DNA from: Psococerastis gibbosa
Taxonomy: Eukaryota > Arthropoda > Insecta > Psocodea > Psocidae
DNA: 64,000 nucleotides
NCBI GenBank assembly: GCA_963971405.1
Contig: OZ020484.1
Span: forward strand, 20,770,001-20,834,000
Direction of reading: 5' to 3'
In this document: in pieces, positions 19,401-30,608 of the stretch
Numbering within the stretch: the stretch's first letter is position 1
Layout: each line of letters starts with the position of its first letter
Position numbers and translations under genes: made by a program
Notes under the pieces: model-generated
Database searches by the model: none
What the model was told of the DNA's origin: nothing
The model's input: the letters and a program-made list of their open reading frames with translations, nothing else

Positions 19401-22400
19401 CCGACCCATATACGATTCTCTAAATAAAGGCCGTAAAACAGCCAGCTTGTTCTTAGATATAAGCCGTGCCTTTGATTCTGTCGATCACAATTTGCTCCTA
19501 GACATTTTATGGAATGCAGGGGTAAGAGGAATAGTGTGGGAGTGGTTCAAGAGCTATCTGATCGGGAGGACTCAGAGAGTACGTTTGCAAATTCAAAAAA
19601 GTGGAACAGTTGGTTTTGTAGATAGTGACGCTTTGGAACAACTATGTTCTGTACCACAAGGCTCAATCTTAGGCCCATTATTATTTATTTTATACACTAA
19701 TCAACTATGCAACTTGCGGCTACATGGTACTTTGACTAGCTTCGCTGATGACACGGCACTCTGCTATTCTGCAAGAGACTGGAATGAGATACAAATGTTT
19801 ATGACTGAGGATTTACAACATCTTAACACTTGGTTCCAAATCCATGGCCTTACAATTAATGTTAGTAAAACCTGTTTTCTGCCATACAATCTAAGAACAG
19901 GAAGTATAGATGAGCCCCTCGAAGTGAGATGCCATGCGTATAATTGCGACTTACAAAATCCAAATTGTCAATGCTCAGCTATCACTAAAGCACAAACGAC
20001 GAAATACCTTGGCGTCCACTTCGACAGTGATATGAAATGGAGCAGCCACTTAAAATCGATAAACGGAAAATGTCGAAATTTTTTAAGACAACTTTTTTAC
20101 CTCCGCACGGTCTGCCCTCAAAAAATTTTAATCCAACTATACCACTCACTTTGTGAATCTCGGTTAGCGTATGGTATCCAAGTGTGGGGTGGGACCTTTG
20201 TTACAAATTTAAATTCACTTGTAGTTACCCAAAAATACCTTATTAGAACAATACTCAAAAAACCTAGAACTTGGCCATCATTCCCTCTCTTTGCGTCTCT
20301 CGGTTTATTCCCGCTGCGGCACTTGTTCTTATACAAGACATTGCGAATTTTTTACTCTATCAGTGGGGACATGGTACAGAGACCCAGACCAGCAAATACT
20401 AGAAGAATTGAGCACCTTGTAGTACCAAGGGCATACATAGCAAATTTTACCAAATCCTACCAATATATAGCACCAAAATTATTTAACTTACTTAATATTT
20501 GTCCTGGGTCGCTGTCAATAAATAAATTTTCCAAATTCGTCCGGGAATGGCTGATGAGACGGGAAGAGGTGGAATCTTTATTTGAAATAGTGGACTAGAC
20601 TGTTATGTGTTTACGAGAGATCTGTTATTAATATGTAAGTGTAGTTTAATAAGTTAAATTAAGTCTAATTGATTTTTTTTTTCTTTTTCTTTAATTTTAG
20701 AGTAGGGTAAATTGTTATAGGTCTCCATGTGGGGCTTTACAATTATTGTATTTAAATTGTTCTATATTTAATACATTCATTCATTCATTCATGTTTCGGA
20801 GGTGTTATGGTGTGTGTTCCAGTCGGGACCCAGGCCACAATCAGGTAGGTTCCCCAGTTGTACAAGTCGAATTCTATTGCTTCAGCGAATCTCGATCTCG
20901 CTATGGGACTACTGGAGCCCATCCATTAAAGTAACAGTGCACCCTAGATGCTGAAGTCTTGGGTGCCAAATCAAATCGGCAAATCATATGGTACTCACCA
21001 AGAATGTACCATCCAATTTCTGTCTCCATTGCATCTGGTGGTTGGGTGAACGAGTTAAACGGGGTCATGGGAGCACTAACGACGAGTCACGGTAGTGGAT
21101 GCCCGAAAACCGCCAATGATACTAAAATTATTCTGGAAAAATTAAAATTCCAAGACCTTGTATTAGTTGACTGACGATTGATTACCAGGGAGATAGCAGC
21201 AGCAGTTGCATTCCAACCGGCATGAAAGGATATTTTTTTGTTTTTGCTCATTGCCCATTGAAGAAAACAGACGTGGAGCGCAATCCGAAGAAGCTTCCTT
21301 AGCGTTTGGTGACTGGATCGGCGACTACATATCAGAAATTGTAAAACTGTCAAATCAGTGGACACCCCCTAGGAACAGCGTGCCAAAGACTGTATCAGCC
21401 AGAAAGGTGTTTCCAAGTTGTCAAGGGGTGATTCAAATTGATTACTTGTAAAGCGGCAAAATTGTAAGAGGGGACTATTATGCGGATTATATGTCATAGT
21501 GTGCTCTGGTTTGAAACAAAGCAAATTGTTTCAGTCTCAAAACAACATTTATTACTTCCCCTTCAATATACAAATTACGCGGGGCTAGATTAAATACAAA
21601 TCCTGGCGGTTGAACCCCAAAACCCAACTCTGCGTACGTGCCTGCCATAGTGATATTGCGAACCTCGGACCATTTTCTAATGGCATTTTCCACATAAGCA
21701 AATAACGGTTATAAAGTTGGGCTGTATTTTTGTAGGCCCCCGTGATAATCTTTGCTAACAGAGCCGCATTCAGTTGAATGCCTGTTATGGCATGAAGAAA
21801 TAGGCTTCATCATCAAGTTTGCTATTGCTGTTGTTAATTGGCTGCAATAGCCCAAGCCATAACTTCTATTCAACTTACACTTACAATGTTTATTTTTTTT
21901 TTAATTTAGAACGAGTATTTGCGGGAATGCGATAAGCGCAGGGACTTCATTTCGGGGTTTACGGGGTCAGCTGGCACCGCCTTAATTACTGAACAGCAAG
22001 CTTGCCTTTGGACTGATGGCCGTTACTTTTTGCAAGCATCTCAAGAAATGGACGAAAACTGGACTCTGATGAAAGAAGGTGACCGATAGTATATATGACG
22101 CTGGCAGCCGTTAGGAACCGAAAATCCTTTCAGAACCCTTATTATCATGGGCAGGAAAGAACCAGAGAGAGCATTATATAATATTATCACAAAGAAAACT
22201 ACATTCTTAAGGACACTGGCTTTATGAATCAGGCATGCCCATTGCTAGCCACATAACTTTCTTCAAACATCATTTTATCGTTTTACTCTCAGTACTGATC
22301 AAATCTTCAATCACTGATGCCTTGGTTCTTCGGAGGTGCACTAGGTAGGCGAAGTGCACTAGGTGAGGTAGCACTGATCGTGGAAAATTTTCATTGCAAA

Positions 22401-25400
22401 CGCACCTTTTCAATACCGTATTTAATATTCCAGGTGTGCCTTCTACACCATCACAAGAAGCCTGGCTGAGAAAAATTTTACCTTCTGGTTCTCGAGTTGG
22501 AGTTGACCCTTGGCTCATGTCTAATTCTACCTGGAATCAACTGAAATCTGGATTGGAAGCAGACGGGTTGTCTTTGGTACCCGTTCTGTCAAACCTTGTT
22601 GATGCAATATGGACGAATCGCCCCAGCTTGAGAAGTAACGCAATAATTCCGCTACCTTTAAAGTATACAGGTTAGTAAAACAGCAAGTTACTGTATAATA
22701 ATAATAAATCAATAATTATTTTTCTTGAACTATGCAATTTACAATGAAATTACATTTGGAAAGCACATCCCGTGCTGGGCACCCATTATACAAAAAAATG
22801 ACATGGGCAGTTATTGTGATGTATTAAAAAAAAAAAAAACGCACCGCTTCACCCTTCTAAAACGCTTTGTAGACGACTATGAACTTTAATTAACTCTAAA
22901 TCCAAATAAAATACTTCGCACTGTTATCTTTTAAATATTTTCACTTTTGTAACCAAATTCACTGAAATTTTCGAGCAAATAATTTCTGAAACAAATTGTA
23001 ACACTCCCCCCCCCCCCCCCCCCCAAAGTGCAAATGTCTATGTTGTAATGCACGTTCGTTGCAACTGTTTTGTACCAAAATTTGCTTATAATCCGCAAAG
23101 TCGTAGTGGTATTTCCGGAGTTTACTTACAAGTTATTACGTACTACTCCGCTGGATGTTCCTTAAGCCCTGACCTAATGGCAACTGCAACTGTCTTCTGC
23201 TTCAACTGTGCATGATTTTTATGAAGTTTAAACTGTTTTAGGCGGGGTTTCCACATACGTCAATGGTCAATGGTAAATATGGTTTTGACGTGGTAGCAGA
23301 CATTTTTAGTATGTCTTTAATGTCTGCTAATACGTCAATACCACATTTACCATTGACGTATGCGGAAACCTCGCCTTATCGCTTCTTACTACGTCAATAA
23401 AAATTTTAGAGAAGTAACAGTTTTACCAAAAAAAAAAGAAAAAACTAATTTTTTAGTGCAATAAATAATTTTTTTTGCAGATGTAACACTTCATAAAAAG
23501 AGCGACGATATATTCTATTCTATTCCCTAAAAATATCGTTGTGAGTGGGAGTGTTAAACCCAAACTAAGTAAAATATTACTCACTAAGAATCGGGTTCGT
23601 AGCCAATTAAAAATCTCCCTAAAATAAAACTAAGTTTTTTTATGTTACAGGAAAAAGCTGCCATGACAAGGTGGAAGAGGTTCGAAGAAAAATGGCAGAA
23701 AATTTTGCAACCACTCTGGTTTTGACAGCTTTAGATGAAATCGCTTGTAAGTTAGAAAACTTCTTATTCGAAATATAAATTAAACCTGGATTGGCAAATA
23801 TGTAATCCATGGCCTTTTTACGAGCTAGAAAGCTGGAGAGGCTAGTTGAAAATGCTGTGAAAATAGTGCTAACTAGATGCGGCGGAAAGGCAAAGAAGCT
23901 TATTCTATTTCCATCCACGCTTTCATTTCCATATCTTATTTCAGAATACCTGTTGAAATTGGCATCCCGAAAACCATCACCTCAAATCAACATAATAAAT
24001 CTTAAAATAGCTTTTAAATTCATTTTGCCCAATCTCCTTAAACTTTCTCCTCTACTTATTTAAAAAAATGTGGATTTCAGGGCTTCTGAATCTTCGAGGG
24101 AGTGATATTGACTGCAATCCAGTGTTCTTCGCCTACGTTGCCATAACAACCTCAGCTGTTCATTTATTTGTGGATGAGAGAAAGCTATCGCCTGAAGTTA
24201 CTGATCATTTTAAAGCTGAAAACTTAGCAGTCTCAATTTTCCCATACGAAAAAATTGAAGAGCATTTAATTGGGTTTGTAAGAGAGAGTCAAGGAAAAAT
24301 TTGGATGAGCAAAGGGTCGTGCTTCCAGCTTCATTCTCACATCCCTGAGTCTAGGCGCTTTACTGATATCTCTCCTGTTTGTTTGATGAAGGCCGTCAAG
24401 AACGAGGTTGAAGCTCAAGGTTAGTCCTCGTCCTTATCACACTGCATGGCTAATCGGTAAAAACCGTGCGTAATTAATGATAAAAACAGATAAAGGACAC
24501 AAATACAAACACATAATCACAAATAAATGGCATTGTTGAGATTCTCAAATTTCGAGAATGCTGTATTGTACTGAGAGATGTTTGTATGAATGAATGTAAT
24601 CTATAATAATAATAATAATAAAAATAATAAAATAAATTGCGTGTATTTATTAGATAAACATTACAAATCATAGATTTCAAACCGGTGCCACAAAGGCAAA
24701 AAGGCGCGTTCGGATCAACCTCAGTTGAAAGCAAAAAACAGTTATAGTGTAACGTATTATAAATAGTCCAATATTTTATCCAATATTTATTTTATACAAG
24801 AATTAAAATATGGTTTGGACGGTTCTGTTAGGGTTGTATCACGTTTGAAATGTAAATTCGTCCGGATTACTAAGAGAACAGAACTCTTATGGCCCGTTAC
24901 ACACGGACGATCCAAACGCCGGTTATGAAAAGGATACGGCTCAAAAATTCAAATTCTCTATGATGCATGAAGTAGTCTTGTACACCTTAAATGTTTAATA
25001 ACTTGCTTAGTTAATTAAATAAAAAATAAGTATTACATTTCGGGCTGCCAATTTCCTACGGGACGTACACTCTTCAGCTTTCGTAGTGAATTTACATTTT
25101 CTCCCTGAAAATATACACCATACGGATGGTTAATTTAATCTTAATGTCAATTGAAATGATGATAATCATAATTTCCCTTCGGCTGAAACTACAAATGACA
25201 TTTAATGAGTTTGTCAAGTCAGTCGCAAGCTTATTGCCTGATATTGGGCATCTAGCCTTCTTGATTCAAAGATAAAGTGCTTAAACAGATTTATTAGAAT
25301 AGTAGTAAATCAATCGGGTAAATAGACTTATTTTTGGGAAAGCTTGCATTTTTTTTTTTTTTTTTTCATCTAACCACTTTTATATCTTTGCGAATGTAGA

Positions 25401-28400
25401 GCGACAAATTAATTTCGTCAAAAACATTTGGCCCATTCCTAATTAAAAAAAAATATTTTGAAGTCTCTCCGTTAAACTTCACTAACATTAAAACAATCAA
25501 GAATGGGGCTGGTGGGAATTCACGGCATATCCAATAGCATGTAGAACAAGTACTTTATTGGTGTTAAGGAAGTGTTGTCTTCTAATTTCAGGACTCCAAA
25601 ATTGTCACATAAGAGACGCCGCAGCATTATGTTGTTATTTTTCTTGGCTCGAAAAAAATATTGAATCATCGACTGTCACGGAAGTTTCTGGGGCTGAGAA
25701 ATTGGAGACGTTTAGAAGGTATGCCCATGTATGCATGTTGTAGTTTATTGACCTTTGTTGAGCCTTTGGGAGAGACTGCTTATGACTCAACCACTAAAAG
25801 AGTCAGAGGAACTTATAGCATGGTATTGGACATTGGCACAACACCCATGATTTGGTTTCAAACTCATCTAAGCGGTAGAAGAAAAGTCATAGGCCCGATA
25901 TATACGAACGTTCGACGCTGAGAAATTTGTCATGGTAGAAAATGGGTTTGTGCAAAACCCGAGTCTCTTCAGTAGATTTCTGTTGATGGCTTGAAGCTGA
26001 CCTCACGCAGGTGTACGGCCCAGAGAAATCTTTGGACGTAGACTGGTTTTGCACCTACCATTCAACCAGCGGCGGATTAACCATTATCCACGGCGCGCGA
26101 ACTCATGACCGAGTAAATGAATAATGACTTTTTGTTCTATTACAAAGCCAACCCAGCGGAGTTCGGGCCATAAAGCCCTCTTTTACACTCACCGCAAACT
26201 CAAAACTTTACTGCCGTAGGACCCCTTTATTCAGCAATATGAATAAGTCTTCCTCTTAAAACTCTAAACTTAACTTACTGTTAAAATGGGAAAATCCCTA
26301 CTTCACTGTGTCAATTTTTCAACAAAATTTTAACCCGGGGGGACCCCGAATTGTGTGTACCGGGCCTTACATTTACACTGCCTGTTCTTCCTACTTCACT
26401 GTGTCAATGGTAATAATGTCCCAGATTGGCGCTTGCAGCCCATGTACAATAGGTTGACATCGAGGAAATGTACCGGTTAGCTAATGAGTAATGGTCAAAA
26501 TCAATGCGGAAACAATACCGGCCCAATAAAAATTATTTAATGAGGTCGTTTACGTGGAGCAAGAGTCAAGAGGCCCACATCCATAAGCACCCATTCAAAA
26601 ATATTGAATATGCATAATATATACAGTATGTAAGGCACTGCGTACAGACTTTTGAAATAATTAATTCGTCATTCCGCAGCCATAAAGATACTCTTATGAA
26701 AAATTCATAAAAAACACTAGCTTTCTCAAATAACAGACTACGTGTATTTACCCAACTGATTTATAATGATTTTATAAAACCTGTTTTGCACTTAATCGTT
26801 TTATTTCTAGAGTAATAGTATTTCAGGTGAGAAAAAACAAATTTGCCACGAAAACTTTCATGAATTTTTCATTACACCATTTTTATATCATTGTATCATA
26901 GTAAATATTCATTCTATGAATGGGACTGCGGCATTAATTTAGCAAAAAATACCCTTTGCTGCCAAAATATTTGGAATTCTCTGCCTTGATGCAATGAATC
27001 GCGTAGCCCCTAAGATTCTCTCAGGTATCTATATTTCTGTAAACATACGGTGTATCCACACTATTCACGCCATCCTGTCCACAGCACATCAATGTTGCAT
27101 GAGTTTGACTTATCCACCTTAAAATCTAGGTGAGATGTGTTGGGCTGCATGATTGTTTACAATGTCCTAAATTACCTAATCAACAGTCCACAAATATTGG
27201 AATTATTTCCAATTAGAGTAAACGTGAGGGCCACTCGGTCTCGAGAGTTATTTATATTTAATGGTCACTGACAATCCTTTACAGAGGATTTACAAATTAT
27301 TTAATGAATGTGATGTTGACACTTGACTCAATGGGATGTAACCTATTTAAAAATGAATTGTTGCTTAAGGTCTGACAGATCGGGTGACTGTGTATTTAAG
27401 TGGAAATGGCAACAGAATGAGGAACTTCGTACTTCTGCATTCTGTTGTTATTTCAACTTAGGCTATATATGAGTATGTGTACTATAGGAACCCTGGTGTA
27501 TTTTGTAAATGTGATAGTTTTGGTTTTGACAACACTGTGATTCACATTAAAATATTATTTACTTATTTTAGCAAACAGTCTGATTATATGGGTATAAGTT
27601 TTGAAACAATTTCTTCTGTCGGACCCAATGGTGCAATCATCCACTATAAACCATGCGCTAAAACTGCCCGGAGAATCACTACGAGAGAGCTCTACCTCTG
27701 CGATTCAGGGGGCCAATACAGGTAAGAATTATCAAAAGATGCAGTTTAGTGTAGTTATTTGTTTCACGAGCAAATTATTTCAGTTCTTAAATTTTAGAAT
27801 TAAGGAGGATTTGAACAAAATGACCGAAATCGACTTTACAAGGATAAATCGTAGGGTTTTGGTTCAGGTTGAACTGTTCGAAGTTATGAACCTGTTTCCA
27901 ACTGTAATATTAATTTCAAGCTTGCAATGTTATTATAACTACATATATACGTAAATTATAGATTTTTTTAACGATTATACCAATTATAATTGGAGGATTT
28001 GGTAATTGAATTGCACCATTAATATTAGGAATCCCCCGAGTAGCATTCCCAAAAATAAGTACGTAAGTATGCGCAATGGTGGTGGGAGAGTTTCCGGCCT
28101 CCTACAAACCGCCTCCCAAGGTGGCGGATAGGGGAACGCTCGGCCGGGACTTGTCCCTAATGGGCACCTGAAAAATAAAGTACCAGGTTGGACCAAAACC
28201 GGAAGGGGTCAATGGCTCCAAAGCCGGAAGAGAAGGCATAGGAACATTCCAATGGCGGTGAAGGCAGAAGAACACGACCCAACTAACTTGCTGCCTTGCA
28301 AGAAGAGGAAAGAACCTCACAGGCTAAGGACCTGCTCTATCAGAAACAGGGTGCTATCCAAAGAGCTCTTGAGGGGCAACCCCCCAGAAGGTCATGCGCA

Positions 28401-30534
28401 AGGCTAACAACCTCCTAGCCATGTAAAATATCACCCGTTATGAACGCCATAATACTTCGCCTCGGAACCCAAACGGGCTTTAGCCGACAACCCCTGCGAG
28501 AACATGGAAATTCTTTGTTAAGAGTGACTGGAAATATTGCCCTTCATTTTGATGCATAGCATGTGGCCGTGACTAACACCGATTAGAACTCCTTTAACCC
28601 GACATCCTCAATGACACGACCGTTATTTTTTACAAATCAAGTTCCATAACTGTGGCCGATCGGTGTTAGTGTTATTTGACTTGGCGCAAAGAATGGAAAT
28701 GTAGGGCTCCATTTGTCCTTTGTACTACATAAAAAACAAGTGTCAAAACCGGTCGCAAATATATATGTATATTATACTGTATATAGTAATACTTGACAAA
28801 GTTGTTGCTTTATTATACTACAGTTATAACGAATATTTTTTCATCTTGCATTAATTTACAGGGACGGAACAACAGATGTGACTCGAACTTTACATTTCGG
28901 CACTCCCTCGGCTCACGAAAAGGAGTGTTTCACACGCGTTCTCAAAGGGCAAATAGCTTTGGCTACATCGATTTTCCCTTCACTCATAAAAGGCAACTCT
29001 CTGGATGCGATTTCGAGAAAGTTTTTGTGGGATGTAGGCCTCGACTACTTGCATGGTACCAGTCATGGAATTGGCCATTATCTCAATGTCCATGAAGGAC
29101 CCATGGGCATTTCGTGGCGTTGTTATCCTGATGATCCTGGTCTTCAGGAAGGAATGTTTTTGTCAAATGGTACGTGGCAAGTGGTATGAAAGGATAAGAT
29201 ATCAGTAAAGTCAGGACATGTAGAGTAGTGGTACAAACTCTGACTTTCACCCGAAAGATTTTTGGTTCGAGTCCCACAATTGCTACATTTTCTGGCCATG
29301 CTTCGCAGGACATGTAAAGCAGGCAGTCCCGGCCCTTCCTAGTTGAGTGTAAGAGAGGGCTTTATAGCTTTATATAGATATTATCACTCCGCTAAGTTGG
29401 CTTAATATTACCACCAAAAGTCAATGTTATTTTATTTATTTATTTAAATAGTATTTTCCTAGGGTAAGCTTAATTTCGGTTACCTCGAAATTCCCGGTCT
29501 ATTTTATTTTTATTTTGGGCTAACTCAATTTCGGGGGGTTTCCGGCTCAAAAACTAAAAAAAAAGGCCAAAATTTTTTTGCACAAAAGCAGCTCCAATGT
29601 TTTTCTTTAAATTCACACAAATGCAATGCGTCGCTTGCCCCTTGATAGTTTGGTTCTGGGGGAAAAAAACTAAAAGGCTCAATTTCCATGAAAAAGTACT
29701 AAAAATAATTCGTCTGCGACACCCTGCTATCGATGCTTTCTAACTTGAGGTATGTCTTAATTGTTAATTAGAGTAACAAAACCGAACAGAGGTTGCTTTC
29801 CCAAAAACGATTTAGTTTTGTAAAAAAGATAATGTTTTGAAGTAATTATGGATAATTCATGTCCCAATACATTGCGTACCCTGCCATTATTATTAGTGTT
29901 ATAATGTACTGGTCTGCCCGTTCTAGACTATTTAATCGTCCTATCGATCAATTCAGTAATTTGGGATAGGGAACAGGAACATTATATACTATGGAATTAC
30001 ACATACTATCTACTAATTGATAAATAGGAAAGCATGTTCGATTAAACTAGGACCGGTTCTTTTTACTTTCTTTCAGAACCTGGCTACTACGAGGATGGAA
30101 AGTTTGGCATTAGATTAGAAAACATCGTTAAGATTATAAAAGCATCAACGCCGCACAACTTTAATGACCGGGGATTTCTTACTTTTGAGACAATCACTCT
30201 CGTACCAATTCAAACCAAAATGATAGATGTTTCTTTGCTGACAAAGGCTGAGGTAAGTACATTGGTTTCATGGAATCTCCGTATTAAAAGAACAGTGAAA
30301 AATAAACTAATCTAGTCTAATAACTAAACCAAATTTGGATGATAGGCAGTGACTGTAACCGGTAAAATTTAGAACCTCATTTGTGTAAACCATGTAACTT
30401 TATTTCAGATTGATTACGTAAACAATTATCATGAGCGGTGCCGAAAAGTAGTAGGGGTGTTATTGGAGGAGAGCAACGAAACTGAAGGCCTGCTGTGGTT
30501 AAAAAGAGAAACGGCGCCATTGAAACAAAATTAA
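13418..30534 (+). CDS. Xaa-Pro aminopeptidase (XPNPEP1-like), complete, 10 exons
   Basis: Exons are 13418-13528, 21910-22078, 22434-22670, 23651-23746, 24081-24419, 25592-25718, 27572-27721, 28862-29169, 30077-30252 and 30409-30534. Phases agree throughout and give 612 residues (human cytosolic enzyme 623). The enzyme removes an N-terminal residue that precedes proline and belongs to the metallopeptidase M24 (pita-bread) family. The N-terminal domain is recognisable ([39 protein letters not shown]). The catalytic domain carries all five metal ligands: Asp404, Asp415, His478, Glu513 and Glu527. There is no signal peptide, so it is the cytosolic type. The residue before the Glu513 ligand is Asn where the human enzyme has Asp. 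The gene is intact despite an 8.4-kb first intron packed with transposons. Confidence 0.96.
13981..16016 (+). mobile_element. hAT-like DNA transposon nested in the LINE remnant
   Basis: The ends CAGGGCTGGAACC and GGTTCCAGCCCTG are exact inverted repeats, bordered by a TTGTCA direct repeat (13975-13980 and 16017-16022). Removing one copy restores the interrupted reverse-transcriptase reading, which proves the borders. Subterminal GTCATA(A) motifs recur near both ends, as in hAT elements. The transposase remnant spans ~14480-15380 and ends in a hAT dimerisation region ([15 protein letters not shown], then [15 protein letters not shown]), followed by a Lys/Glu-rich coiled coil to ~15780. A poly-C run (15137-15150) causes a frameshift and the N-terminal half is missing, so it is inactive. 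A SINE fragment lies inside. The repeat shows 6 bp where hAT usually gives 8. Confidence 0.85.
14360..14492 (+). repeat. SINE family A fragment (body only)
   Basis: This shares the body GAGTGTAAGAGAGGGCTTTA..ACTCCGCTAGG..GGCTTA with the fuller copy at 29213-29425. The tRNA-like head is absent. It is nested within the hAT element. Confidence 0.65.
17310..20790 (+). mobile_element. Nearly intact Jockey/CR1-like LINE
   Basis: The order is: a possible ORF1 tail (17380-17660); an APE-type endonuclease ([13 protein letters not shown] near 17740, [10 protein letters not shown] near 18140, TDHH near 18335); then reverse transcriptase ([45 protein letters not shown]) and a C-terminal region ending in a TAG at 20598. 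The 3' UTR ends in an (ATTC)n tail near 20770-20790. Lesions are few: one frameshift at a 15-base poly-G run (17913-17927), another near 18050, and one in-frame TAA (18637-18639) between the 222- and 599-codon frames. It is probably a recent insertion, lying in the sense direction in intron 1 of the aminopeptidase gene. Confidence 0.88.
20795..20960 (+). repeat. SINE family B copy
   Basis: It shares CAGTCGGGACCCAGGCCACA, GGTTCCCCAGT, GAATCTCG and AGTGCACCCTAGATG with the reverse complement of 32870-33050. It sits directly behind the LINE tail. Confidence 0.65.
21487..21693 (-). other. Unassigned open frame in intron 1
   Basis: An open frame of 68 codons on the minus strand (starting [11 protein letters not shown]; internal [12 protein letters not shown]) has natural-looking amino-acid composition. 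It lies in the intron just before aminopeptidase exon 2 and opposite to that gene. No family is recognised. It may be a fragment of a transposable element or a chance open frame. Confidence 0.2.
23241..23375. mobile_element. PIF/Harbinger-type MITE
   Basis: This is a 135-bp hairpin. The ends GGCGGGGTTTCCACATACGT and its near-perfect complement (ACGTATGCGGAAACCTCGCC) are flanked by TTA on both sides, the three-base target duplication of PIF/Harbinger elements. The whole element folds on itself. It lies in the intron before aminopeptidase exon 4. Confidence 0.8.
24955..25095. repeat. Half copy of the GATGCATGAAGTAGTC hairpin family
   Basis: It contains TATGATGCATGAAGTAGTCT, TTAGTTAATTAAATAAAAAA, TTTCGGGCTGCCAATTTCC and TACACTCTTCAG, matching one arm of the element at 50648-51019. 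It lies in an aminopeptidase intron. Confidence 0.6.
25290..25480. repeat. Copy of a diffuse AAGCTTGCAT/TTTTTCATCT repeat
   Basis: The order AAAGCTTGCATTTTTT, CATCTAACCACTTTTATA, TTAATTTCGTCAAAA, TATTTTGAAGTCTCTCC recurs with changes at 40380-40560 and 49830-49900. Related pieces lie near 26640-26900, 42090-42320 and 43240-43310. It is non-coding and the family is unidentified. Confidence 0.45.
26125..26205 (-). repeat. SINE family A fragment
   Basis: On the minus strand it reads AGAGGGCTTTATGGCC..ACTCCGCTGGGTTGGCTTTG, matching the body and 3' end of the SINE at 29213-29425. Confidence 0.6.
27961..28062 (+). pseudogene. Nuclear copy of mitochondrial COX1 (NUMT fragment)
   Basis: Read with the invertebrate mitochondrial code, about 95 bases give [18 protein letters not shown] followed by AFP, the conserved COX1 segment around transmembrane helices III-IV. 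The Trp is encoded by TGA, which stops the frame in the nuclear code. Both ends are abrupt, and the right end passes straight into GC-rich repeat sequence. It lies in the intron between aminopeptidase exons 7 and 8 and cannot be functional there. Confidence 0.8.
28063..28690. repeat. GC-rich repeat fragment, retroelement-like
   Basis: This block is much richer in G+C than its surroundings, with no frame open throughout. The text (GGTGGTGGGAGAGTTTCC.., GGGCTTTAGCCGACAACCCC) looks like the 5' untranslated part of a non-LTR element, but I cannot assign a clade. Its right end carries GGCCGTGACTAACACC..GACATCCTCAATGACACGAC, a core also found at ~46988 and, inverted, at ~48455. Confidence 0.45.
29213..29425 (+). 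repeat. SINE family A, fullest copy, tRNA-derived
   Basis: The head resembles a tRNA with an internal Pol III promoter: box A-like TAGAGTAGTGG (29221-29231) and a good box B, GGTTCGAGTCC (29264-29274), 43 bases apart. The body continues with ACATGTAAAGCAGGC, GAGTGTAAGAGAGGGCTTTA and ACTCCGCTAAGTTGGCTTA. Other copies lie at 14360-14492, 26125-26205, 38210-38372 and 42958-43115. It starts 40 bases past the donor of aminopeptidase exon 8. Confidence 0.75.
29440..30072. repeat. Half copy of the giant-hairpin family abutting an exon
   Basis: This matches the left arm of the hairpin at 53903-55582: TCGCTTGCCCCTTGATAGTT, GGTATGTCTTAATTGTTAAT, TGCGTACCCTGCCATTATTA, then AAAGCATGTTCGATTAAACT and GGACCGGTTCTTTTT. 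The repeat homology runs to within a few bases of the splice acceptor of aminopeptidase exon 9 (exon starts 30077). It therefore appears to supply that intron's polypyrimidine tract. Confidence 0.65.
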
Positions 30535-30608
30535 TGTTTTTTATGGCTAGGTGTTGGGTTGATTAGAAGGTTTATTTTCTCTACTAGTCCTATGGATATT
30601 AGACTATA

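Noticed and set aside
29213..29290. True tRNA gene
   Set aside because: Both Pol III boxes are present but no cloverleaf can be drawn and the sequence continues as a repeated SINE body.
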